Assembly (NCBI GenBank): GCA_015494675.1
Contig: WGAW01000119.1
Span: 1 to 6,546, forward strand
Source of the DNA: Hydrogenimonas sp.
Lineage (GTDB): Bacteria; Campylobacterota; Campylobacteria; Campylobacterales; Hydrogenimonadaceae
Reading direction: 5' to 3'
Length of the DNA stretch: 6,546 bases
Both the position numbers and the translations under genes were made by a program. The notes under the pieces are model-generated. The model made no database searches and had not been told where the DNA came from. It saw nothing but the letters and a program-made list of their open reading frames with translations. Of this stretch, positions 1 to 6,181 are shown piece by piece (position 1 is the stretch's first letter; every line of letters begins with the position of its first letter).

Positions 1-869
1 ATGCGGTCAACACCTTCAGGCAGAAGATTCTTTCGGTGGTCGACCTCAATGACCTGATGGGCGATACACAAAAGATAGCCAAAGATATCGACACCATTTC
101 TCTCTCCATAGAGAGACTTATGGAAGAGACCGACAAGCTCTCGGAAGAGATCGTCTCTTCACTCGAGATCGCGGAGGTGGAGAGCAGAAAAAACATCGAA
201 TACTCCGAAAGACTGCAAGGTGAAATCATAGAATCGAGCGGAATGATAGAGGAGGCGCAGAGGGGAATTTCGGTACTAAATAGAGATGTAAACGAGCAGT
301 ATGAAAAGAATATTGAGGTGAGTAACCAGCTCCACACCCTTAGTGAAACTACATCACAGATCAAAGATGTTCTGGGTATGATATCTGATATTGCCGAACA
401 GACCAACCTCCTGGCTCTCAATGCGGCCATAGAAGCCGCCAGGGCCGGTGAGCACGGCCGAGGCTTCGCCGTAGTCGCCGACGAGGTGAGGAATCTGGCC
501 GAAAAGACCCAAAAGAGCCTCGGCGAGATCAACATAACTATCAATACCATAGTTCAGTCGGTAGAGGAAGTCTCCGGCAGGGTAAGAGACAACGCAGAGT
601 CGATGCAGAAGCTGGTCGAAACGAGCGAGAACTCTTACGAGAAGATGAGCAGCGCCAACGAGAAGATCGTTCATGTCAATCAGCTCAGCCTGGAGGATAC
701 CGAAAACTCGAAAATCATCGATGCAGAAGTCAAAAAAGCGAAGATTATGGTGGAAAAGTTAAACGGCAAACTGAATGAAGATACAAGGACCATCTCTCAA
801 AGCCATCGACTCGTAGAGAACCTGATCGGAAAGATTCAGAGACTAAAAGAGCGTCTCTCTTCAATCTAA
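1..869 (+). CDS. Methyl-accepting chemotaxis protein, C-terminal signalling part (5' partial)
   Basis: The reading frame is open from the left edge (first whole codon at base 3) to a TAA at 867-869, so the true start is outside the window. A GTG at 36 is only an internal valine. The visible ~288 residues are almost all heptad-rich helix. The highly conserved chemoreceptor hairpin tip (bases about 396-512) reads [18 protein letters not shown] followed by [18 protein letters not shown]. In the family this tip binds CheA and CheW and controls kinase activity, and the flanking helices form the antiparallel four-helix bundle with adaptation sites. The sensory domain, any membrane segments and any HAMP domain are not visible, so the ligand and the location (membrane or cytoplasmic) cannot be given. 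The C-terminus ends in LKERLSSI, with no NWETF-type CheR-binding pentapeptide. It converges on the minus-strand operon and its stop codon overlaps the cytochrome stop. Confidence 0.96.
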   Translation, partial: AVNTFRQKILSVVDLNDLMGDTQKIAKDIDTISLSIERLMEETDKLSEEIVSSLEIAEVESRKNIEYSERLQGEIIESSGMIEEAQRGISVLNRDVNEQYEKNIEVSNQLHTLSETTSQIKDVLGMISDIAEQTNLLALNAAIEAARAGEHGRGFAVVADEVRNLAEKTQKSLGEINITINTIVQSVEEVSGRVRDNAESMQKLVETSENSYEKMSSANEKIVHVNQLSLEDTENSKIIDAEVKKAKIMVEKLNGKLNEDTRTISQSHRLVENLIGKIQRLKERLSSI

Positions 870-1231
870 TTTATACCGCCCAGTATATCTTCGGGAACCT
901 CGAGTTCTTCGGGATTGTACGATCCCATCGAAGACAAAAAAGCACTGACGGCCGCTATCTGCTTCTCGTCGAGCGCCCTGGCATACGGAACCATCATCTC
1001 CTTTTTTGACGTGTGCCCTACCCCGCTTTTCAATTCTCTCAACCGATTGGCAAGATAATCCGCCGGTTTACCGGCAAGTTTTGGAAAGTCGTTTACACCC
1101 TCGCCCGATACGCCATGGCAGCCGTAACAGCCCATCGAGATATATATCTTCTCACCCGCATATTCAAGCCCCTTGGATGCCCCGCTTGCAAAGAGCGGCA
1201 GAAGGGTCAGCAGCAGAATATCAACTCTCAT
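866..1231 (-). CDS. Small periplasmic monohaem cytochrome c, class I
   Basis: This 121-residue protein begins with a signal peptide: a short charged start, a Leu-rich core at about residues 5-15, and likely cleavage near ASGAS (15-19). One haem motif, CYGCH (Cys35, Cys38, His39), binds haem c covalently, with His39 as the proximal ligand. Met80 in the MMVPYA segment matches the M-x-P distal-ligand position of c553/c555-type cytochromes and is followed by the typical C-terminal helix ([15 protein letters not shown]). It should be a soluble periplasmic single-electron carrier. Its partners are unknown. The ATG at 1231 overlaps the end of batD by 11 nt and has a GAGAGGTG ribosome binding site about 5 nt upstream, so it is probably co-transcribed as the last gene of the Bat string. 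Its TAG overlaps the convergent chemoreceptor TAA. The family is certain; a role in the Bat pathway is inference. Confidence 0.93.
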   Translation of the reverse strand: MRVDILLLTLLPLFASGASKGLEYAGEKIYISMGCYGCHGVSGEGVNDFPKLAGKPADYLANRLRELKSGVGHTSKKEMMVPYARALDEKQIAAVSAFLSSMGSYNPEELEVPEDILGGIN

Positions 1232-2378
1232 TCAGCACCTCTCTTTTTATACGCTTCAGATTTACCGCCTCTTTTGCATAAACGGCCCGCTCCAGTCTCT
1301 CTATAAGCTCTCTGTATCCGTCAGCGTCTCTCGACACGAGAAGCTTCATAAGCTCTTTGGCATCCTTTGCCGATTTCACCCTGTTTTTCCACTCGTAATC
1401 ACCGCTTCGACCGCTAAAAACGGCACTCCGCACTCTCATTGTCAAAAGGGCGCTTATCCACCCGGCCGCAAAAATCAGCAACATGATAAAGAGGCGTTTT
1501 ATCGACTCAATGGGCGGCTCCACAGGCCCGGGAGCGCTCTTCTTGTCCAGAATAAGCGACGTCTCTACGGGAGTTACATTCACATTTACAGGTTCAAGCT
1601 CTATCTTGTAGCCCTTTTTATGTGCAGTATCGAAGGCTTGCAGCGAAACGCCCGGTATCTTGAAGTCGCTTTGCGAGATCAGAGCGTATCTGTATTCCGC
1701 TTCGACACTCATCCCCTCCCCGGTATAGCGCAGAGTTTTTTTCGGTCTGTCCGAAAAGAGCTTCACTCCTTTAATCGGAGGAAGCCATGCAATCTTATCC
1801 AGATCGGGGGCGTATCCCGTGCCGCTCACTTTCACATCTACGTAGAGCGGCTCATACGACTCCACACCGCTTTTTTCGACGGTACGCTCTACTCTGAATC
1901 TGCCGATAAGGTCGGCTCTGAGAGGAGGCGGCTTTACCTCCACGATTTTGGATGCGACCGGCTCGTATCGGTCATCGGTCTCCACCGCTTTGAAGTTGTA
2001 GCGACCACCGGTAAACGCCGTAGTGAGAAGCTCGTCGTTGCCGCGTCTAACCAGCAGTTTGAATCTCATTTGCACTTTTCCGCTTTTTAGCGGATATACC
2101 AGATATCTGTATCGCTCCTTCCTAGCATGATAGGCCTCGTCCACCTCTTTGTCGAGCCTGTGGACGAAAAAGTCGTCGCCGGCGTCTATATCGAAATCGA
2201 AAAACATCACCTTGGAGCTGTCTGTCTGGTTTATGTCGAACGTTACGACAAACGGCTCTTTCAGGTAGAGTGAACTCTTTGAGAGGTGCAGAGAGTAGCT
2301 GTAGTCGGTCGCACCCATGAGCAGCGTTGCGAACAGGATAGATATGATAACGGTAAATCTACCAGGGCCTGCGTTCAT
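1221..2378 (-). CDS. batD: BatD-like membrane protein (Bat module), compact form
   Basis: This is a 385-residue protein from the preferred ATG at 2378. An N-terminal signal peptide or anchor (FTVIISILFATLLMGA) is followed by a long beta-rich region with no enzyme motifs. It opens with a YSLHLSKSSLYLKEPFVVTFDI-like stretch that resembles BatD ('oxygen tolerance') ectodomains, and repeated beta segments run to about residue 290. One membrane helix follows (IMLLIFAAGWISALLTM, about 297-313), then a charged helical tail of about 70 residues, probably cytoplasmic. The order directly after the two vWA genes and TPR region is the classic Bat order. An upstream in-frame ATG at 2405 would add nine residues but has a poorly spaced ribosome binding site, whereas the ATG at 2378 has AAAGGA 7 nt away. 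The gene overlaps the end of batB/C by 20 nt. It is shorter than the Bacteroides BatD proteins I know of. Assignment rests on topology and synteny more than on sharp motifs. Confidence 0.8.
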   Translation of the reverse strand: MNAGPGRFTVIISILFATLLMGATDYSYSLHLSKSSLYLKEPFVVTFDINQTDSSKVMFFDFDIDAGDDFFVHRLDKEVDEAYHARKERYRYLVYPLKSGKVQMRFKLLVRRGNDELLTTAFTGGRYNFKAVETDDRYEPVASKIVEVKPPPLRADLIGRFRVERTVEKSGVESYEPLYVDVKVSGTGYAPDLDKIAWLPPIKGVKLFSDRPKKTLRYTGEGMSVEAEYRYALISQSDFKIPGVSLQAFDTAHKKGYKIELEPVNVNVTPVETSLILDKKSAPGPVEPPIESIKRLFIMLLIFAAGWISALLTMRVRSAVFSGRSGDYEWKNRVKSAKDAKELMKLLVSRDADGYRELIERLERAVYAKEAVNLKRIKREVLNES

Positions 2379-3960
2379 CGAGGTATCCTTTGTTGATAAG
2401 TTCATAAGCCTTCGAGCCGAGCGGATGTTTCAGGGTAGAACTCTTTGAAACGGCTGCGGCCGACCGGCTTCCGCTTTTGATTTCACCGCTGCCGCTTTGA
2501 GTGCCGCCGGAACTTTTGGACTCCGCCCTTTTGCCCGAACCGCCCCCTTTTTCACCCTTTTTTGCACCGCCGGAAGCCTTTTGCGTTTTGGCGGCGGCTT
2601 TGGGCCTGCTTCTCTTTTTACTCTCCTTTTTAAAGAGTATTGCGGCCAGATTTTCCAGCGTCTCTTCGTCAGGATGAAGCTGCAGCGACCTGATATAGTA
2701 CTTCCTTGCACTCTTGAAGCGCCCCAGTTTAACCGCGCAGTTGCCCAGATCGTAATAGATCGCGGCTTTTACCGCCGCATCGTCGCTCTTTATGCCCAAA
2801 AGAGTTCCGGCAGCTTTTTTGTAGGCACCCAGACGGTAGAGTGCAGACGCTTTTGCAAACGATCTTTGCAGCGAACTCTCTTCGGGACTGCGCAGAAGAG
2901 CAAGGGTTCTGTTGCAGTCCCCCTTTTCGTAGGCTTCATACGCTTTGTGAAGAGTCCAGAGCTCCGTTACGGAGGCCTCGGCGCTCTGCATACCGAGCAG
3001 TGCCAATATCGCCGCTACGCTTTTTATTCTGAAACGGTCCGGTACTCTTACGACACTCGCAAGGTATAGTATAAGTGCCGCCAGAAGCGGAATCCAGAAA
3101 AGTTCCGTTACATTCACCTCTACCGACGCTTCCGCTTTCAGATCATCGTCCGCAAAAGCCGACTCCAGCTCGGTAGCCGCTTCCCGTATATCGTCGACCT
3201 CTATAACGGCTCCGCCACTAAGACGGGCAAGTTCCGCAAACGACGGGTTCTGCATCGAGATGACCAGACGCCCCTTTTCGTCGCGCACGAAACCTCCGCC
3301 GCTTGCGGGAATCGGGGCACCGTTTTTCGCGGCCGCTTCGACGGCATAGAGGGTAATGCCGCCTTCACGGCATATCTGCAGCATACGGCCGATATCGTGC
3401 TCGTCTCCTCCGTCACTGAAAACCACCAGACGTTTACTCTTTTCGGGCAGTTTCGCGACAGTTTCAAGAAGCGATTCGAGACTGGTCGCATGCGATATGA
3501 TGAAATCGGGATTGATCGATTCAAGAGCGGTTGCGACCAGTATGTGGTCCATCGTTGCGGGCGAGAGAATAAGAGTGTTCGAAGTGAAACCGAAAAGACC
3601 GAAGGGGTGGGAGGTGTCACGTTTCAACAGCTCCCTGATTATCTCCTTGGAGTACTCGAGTCTGGAGGGTTTCCTATCTGTCGCGCGCATGGATGCGGAG
3701 AGGTCGAGAGCTAGATAGATAGGGGCATACCTGGCATGTTTTGCGACCGAGTGGCTCTTTACGACCGGCCTCGCAAGAGCGACGACCATAAGCGCCAAAG
3801 CTGCCGTCTGTACCGCTTTGAGCCGGGAGCGTTTCGTTTCGTCGAGTACTACTTTTCTATGCAGCGGACTCTTTTGGCGAGCACCTTTGTAGCTACCGAG
3901 CAGTGCGAGAACGGCAATCGGTACAAGCAGCCAGAAAGCCCACAGGTTCACGAAGGTCAT
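2359..3960 (-). CDS. batB: BatB-BatC-like fusion: membrane vWA domain plus TPR domain
   Basis: This 533-residue protein has two parts. The BatB-like half has two N-terminal membrane helices (about 6-22 and 50-63) joined by a Lys/Arg-rich loop, then a vWA domain (about 79-270) with an intact metal-ion-dependent adhesion site: DLSAS (Asp86, Ser88, Ser90), Thr159 and Asp183 in VVFSDGG. A third helix (288-304) follows. The BatC-like half starts with a second hydrophobic segment (314-325) and has TPR-type helical repeats (about 333-440, including AIYYDLGNCAVKLGRFKSARKYY-like helices), a Lys/Ser/Gly low-complexity stretch (443-507) and a short tail ending DERRPW. The positive-inside rule puts the vWA and TPR parts in the periplasm. 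The ATG overlaps the batA TGA as ATGA, and AGGAGG lies 8 nt upstream. In Bacteroides batB and batC are separate genes; vWA-TPR fusions are known in proteobacteria. It probably forms a complex with BatA and BatD, but the molecular function of Bat proteins is unsettled. Confidence 0.9.
   Translation of the reverse strand: MTFVNLWAFWLLVPIAVLALLGSYKGARQKSPLHRKVVLDETKRSRLKAVQTAALALMVVALARPVVKSHSVAKHARYAPIYLALDLSASMRATDRKPSRLEYSKEIIRELLKRDTSHPFGLFGFTSNTLILSPATMDHILVATALESINPDFIISHATSLESLLETVAKLPEKSKRLVVFSDGGDEHDIGRMLQICREGGITLYAVEAAAKNGAPIPASGGGFVRDEKGRLVISMQNPSFAELARLSGGAVIEVDDIREAATELESAFADDDLKAEASVEVNVTELFWIPLLAALILYLASVVRVPDRFRIKSVAAILALLGMQSAEASVTELWTLHKAYEAYEKGDCNRTLALLRSPEESSLQRSFAKASALYRLGAYKKAAGTLLGIKSDDAAVKAAIYYDLGNCAVKLGRFKSARKYYIRSLQLHPDEETLENLAAILFKKESKKRSRPKAAAKTQKASGGAKKGEKGGGSGKRAESKSSGGTQSGSGEIKSGSRSAAAVSKSSTLKHPLGSKAYELINKGYLDERRPW
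2386..2391 (-). promoter_or_regulatory. Ribosome binding site fixing the batD start
   Basis: On the minus strand AAAGGA lies 7 nt before the ATG at 2378 and inside the end of the upstream batB/C reading frame. The other in-frame ATG (2405) has only GAAGG about 3 nt away, which is too close. This favours 2378 as the batD start and implies coupling to translation of batB/C. Confidence 0.6.
2440..2634 (-). other. Lys/Ser/Gly/Ala low-complexity segment within the BatB/C protein
   Basis: Residues 443-507 consist almost entirely of Lys, Ser, Gly and Ala with Arg, Glu and Gln, and carry a strong net positive charge. No predicted structure or motif is visible. BatC-type proteins commonly carry a low-complexity linker after their TPRs. 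Here it separates the TPR part from a conserved-looking C-terminal tail of about 26 residues. By the inferred topology it would lie in the periplasm and could act as a flexible tether or bind anionic surfaces, which is speculation. Confidence 0.75.
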
Positions 3961-4877
3961 GCCGGCCGCCTCCTCGAATATGAGGATGAAAGTGAAATCT
4001 TTATGCCCATCAGCAGCATAGCCAGAAGAAGAGGATAGATATACAGAGGCCTGCGGCCGATCTTGTCTTCAGAGCGAAGAGGACTCGGCTCGAGAGCCTC
4101 TATCTTTTTGTAAACCGACCTGAGCTCTTCCGCATCCGAGGCTGCAAACATCTCTGCCCCACTCTCTTTAGCGATCCTTTTCAAAAGCTCTTCGTCGAAC
4201 TCGCCGCTCCTGCCTATGCCGACGGTGTAGATTTTTATTCCGCTCTTTTTCGCCTCTTTCACCGCTTCGGCGACAGAGACGGAGCCTGAATTTTGGCGGC
4301 CGTCGGTCAGTAGAATAATCGCCTTCTCTTTCGCATGGCCGAAGCCGAGCGACCTTACAGCCTGCGCGATCCCTTCTCCTATAGCCGTATTCCGCCCCGC
4401 TATTCCGACGTCCACCATATCCAGAATCTTCTTCAGGGCCGAAAGGTCGTATGTCACCGGGGAGGCCGTAAATGCGTACGTACCGAATACCACCAGTCCG
4501 ATGTTGTCGTCGAAGCGCCTTTTTATGAAGTCGGAGACTATCGACTCCACGACATCGAATTTCCGTTTGTCGGGTTCGTTTTTGTCAAAACCCGACTCCG
4601 CCATCGAGCCGCTTGCATCCAGAACCAGCACCAGATCACGCCCGCTTCGCTCATGTGCGGCACGCTCTTTGTAAAGATACGGATATGCCAAAGAGAGCAC
4701 CAGGAGCGTAAATATGAGTGCATCGAGCCAGACTCTGAAATCTTTGTAAAATGCGGAGCTTCCGACAAGCTCCGGACGCGGAAAGTAGAATTTGAGATCC
4801 GCACGGCGGCAGCGCCACAGGCACGGCAGCAGAAGAAGCAGAAAGAAAAAGAGCGGGTACTGAAATGAAAACTCTAT
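3957..4877 (-). CDS. batA: BatA-like membrane vWA protein, probably starting at an ATA codon
   Basis: Read from ATA at 4877 this is a 306-residue protein, the usual BatA size. Its order is helix 1 (EFSFQYPLFFFLLLLLP, 2-18), a basic loop (WRCRRADLKFYFPRPEL), helix 2 (about 50-68, ending SLAYPYLYKE), a vWA domain (about 82-275), helix 3 (about 280-298) and a basic tail (SRRRPA). The metal site is complete: LDASGSM (Asp87, Ser89, Ser91), Thr164 in GRNTAIGEG and Asp192 in LLTDG. The basic loop and tail suggest a periplasmic vWA domain anchored in the inner membrane. The frame contains no ATG, GTG or TTG from the TAA at 4952-4950 down to GTG at 4700, and starting there would delete helix 1 and half of helix 2. 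ATA lies 7 nt after GGAGG and 2 nt after the upstream stop. The stop overlaps batB as ATGA. Function and family are clear; the start codon is inferred. Confidence 0.9.
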   Translation of the reverse strand: MEFSFQYPLFFFLLLLLPCLWRCRRADLKFYFPRPELVGSSAFYKDFRVWLDALIFTLLVLSLAYPYLYKERAAHERSGRDLVLVLDASGSMAESGFDKNEPDKRKFDVVESIVSDFIKRRFDDNIGLVVFGTYAFTASPVTYDLSALKKILDMVDVGIAGRNTAIGEGIAQAVRSLGFGHAKEKAIILLTDGRQNSGSVSVAEAVKEAKKSGIKIYTVGIGRSGEFDEELLKRIAKESGAEMFAASDAEELRSVYKKIEALEPSPLRSEDKIGRRPLYIYPLLLAMLLMGIKISLSSSYSRRRPA

Positions 4878-4879
4878 TC

Positions 4880-5320
4880 CTAACCCTCCGGAAAGTATCT
4901 CTCTAACACCGAATCGAAGTACTTTTTGACACGTTCGGCCTTCTCTATTTTATCCCGGAAAATCGGTGCCGAAGAGGGGTACGCTTCCATCATCTCCCTA
5001 TAGGGTTCGATTTTCGCATCGATCAGGGAAGCGAAAGCTCCAAGCAGCCTCTGCATCGTCTCCTTGTCATGCACGGATCGCATCAGCATCTTGTACATTC
5101 TCGACCTTGCATCCATCGCTATCGAGGCCTCTATAGCATCGCCGACCATTTTGAGATCCCACCTGCTTATATATACACCGCTCCTGTTTGGCGGCATAAG
5201 TTCGGAGTTTATCGCTTCCACATAGTCCGGGTAGTCGTAGCTATCCTCTTGGGTTTCGCACTCGTCGGCAACACAGCGCTCCCGCATAAAGTTTTCGAAC
5301 TCTTTTCTCAAATCTTCCAT
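4880..5320 (-). CDS. Unrecognised small acidic, mostly helical protein
   Basis: I do not recognise this 146-residue protein. It has no signal peptide and no membrane segment, so it should be cytoplasmic. The N-terminal ~45 residues are acidic (for example DECETQEDSYDYPDY), with two cysteines, Cys16 and Cys21. After that come PPNRSGVYISRWDL and amphipathic helices to the end (AIEASIAMDARSRMYKMLMRS, a middle helix, and DKIEKAERVKKYFDSVLERYF). There are no catalytic or nucleotide-binding motifs. The ATG at 5320 has GAGG 6 nt upstream and lies 3 nt after the AroE-like stop. The gene ends 2 nt before the inferred batA start and its last codons carry the batA ribosome binding site. It occupies the place just before batA where MoxR/DUF58 genes often lie in Bat operons, so an accessory role to the module is possible but unproven. 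It is a confident gene of unknown function. Confidence 0.85.
   Translation of the reverse strand: MEDLRKEFENFMRERCVADECETQEDSYDYPDYVEAINSELMPPNRSGVYISRWDLKMVGDAIEASIAMDARSRMYKMLMRSVHDKETMQRLLGAFASLIDAKIEPYREMMEAYPSSAPIFRDKIEKAERVKKYFDSVLERYFPEG
4885..4889 (-). promoter_or_regulatory. Strong ribosome binding site in front of the non-standard batA start
   Basis: The minus strand reads GGAGG here, within the last codons of the upstream gene, followed by 7 nt and then ATAGAG. The upstream TAG stop lies between this site and the ATA. No ATG, GTG or TTG occurs at a suitable distance in any frame, so the site points directly at the ATA codon at 4877. Ribosomes ending the upstream gene could re-initiate here. 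Confidence 0.65.
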
Positions 5321-5323
5321 CTG

Positions 5324-6181
5324 CTACCTCGTCAATAATTTTTCCGCCGCTCTCTCGTAATCGCCGCACTCTATACCGGCACCGAGCCACTCACGGGCGA
5401 CACAGAGAGCAGTCGCTAACATCCACTCGCCGCTGCCGAGTTTTCGGCACCCGAGCTCCGAAGAGAGCCTGTCGAACGAACTCTCTCCCCGCACGAAGTC
5501 GACTAACACGAGTTCTCTGTTTTCTCCATCTACCGTTATAGTACGCTTGTCGCTATGCGCATGGATATCTACCGCGTTTACAATCATATCATACCTGGAG
5601 AGGTCGACCCTCATACCGTTTTCATACCAGAGTATATCGCACTCTACGGAAGCCAGCGAGACACTGTTTTTCTCCAAAAGCTCCGCCGCACGCTCCACCA
5701 CGGTATCGGCCACGGCCACTCTTTTTGCACCCATCACACCAAGAAGCGGCAGGATCGCACTTGCGACCGTACCGGCTCCAAGAAGCAGTACGCTGGCACC
5801 ACTTAGATTTACACCCTCGCACGCCGTCATCAGCTCGAAAGCTTCCGGATAGAAACATTTACCGTACAGCTTTCCGTTTTGCGCATACGCTCCGTCGCAT
5901 ATTCCGCTCCTTTTTATACAGTTCTCCGAATAGTCAAGAAACGGGACCACAACCTCCTGGTACTCCGGTTCGTAGAGTGCCATCGTCACTTTCGACTGCG
6001 GCATACCGCGCACCATATACGGAAAATCTTCCGGGTTTATGTTGAGGCCGATCGCAAAATCGTTAAGCCCGAGGCTTTTGAATACAGTATTTAGAATTTT
6101 CAGAAACGGTGAACTCTGTGCATCTATGCCGTAAAGAGCTATCAGACGGCTCTCATTCGAGAGAATTCCTTCATCGATCAT
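5324..6181 (-). CDS. Shikimate-dehydrogenase-fold protein without the catalytic residues
   Basis: This 285-residue protein has the AroE two-domain layout. The N-terminal domain keeps the substrate-domain pattern LYGIDAQSSPFLKILNTVF (16-34), which parallels the AroE S-x-S-P-x-x-H-N region. The Rossmann domain has VLLLGAGTVASAIL (131-144) and ends strand two with AVADT. The family's catalytic parts are altered. Where AroE has N-V-T-x-P-x-K, this has KVTMALY (64-70), with Tyr for the catalytic Lys. Where AroE has the NTD aspartate, this has YGKCFY (106-111), with no Asp. The C-terminal glutamine region reads MLATALC. The NRT/NRS motif used for NADP is ADT, and an acidic residue there usually favours NAD. 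It is therefore unlikely to be a shikimate dehydrogenase. It could be a redox sensor, a binding protein or an enzyme on another substrate. The start ATG overlaps the ferredoxin-like stop as ATGA, so the two are probably translationally coupled. Confidence 0.8.
   Translation of the reverse strand: MIDEGILSNESRLIALYGIDAQSSPFLKILNTVFKSLGLNDFAIGLNINPEDFPYMVRGMPQSKVTMALYEPEYQEVVVPFLDYSENCIKRSGICDGAYAQNGKLYGKCFYPEAFELMTACEGVNLSGASVLLLGAGTVASAILPLLGVMGAKRVAVADTVVERAAELLEKNSVSLASVECDILWYENGMRVDLSRYDMIVNAVDIHAHSDKRTITVDGENRELVLVDFVRGESSFDRLSSELGCRKLGSGEWMLATALCVAREWLGAGIECGDYERAAEKLLTR

Noticed and set aside
36..38. GTG as the start of the chemoreceptor
   Set aside because: The frame stays open to the window edge and the upstream codons continue the helical pattern, so the gene is simply cut by the window.
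847..861. Hairpin AAGAG/CTCTT at the chemoreceptor 3' end as a terminator
   Set aside because: The stem is only five pairs, mostly A-T, lies within coding sequence and has no following T-run.
1173..2090. Long + strand open frame (305 residues) opposite batD
   Set aside because: Its translation is rich in His/Arg/Leu/Ser with no domain, and it lies antisense to a well-supported gene with signal peptide and membrane helix on the minus strand. It is a shadow frame.
2403..2405. ATG at 2405 as the batD start
   Set aside because: Its ribosome binding site is weak and too close. The ATG at 2378 has AAAGGA at 7 nt and directly precedes a normal signal peptide.
4335..4868. + strand open frame (177 residues) opposite batA
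   Set aside because: The composition is implausible and it overlaps the conserved vWA domain and N-terminal helices on the other strand.
5324..6181. Calling this gene aroE (shikimate dehydrogenase)
   Set aside because: The fold matches, but the catalytic Lys and Asp and the NADP-binding NRT motif are not present.
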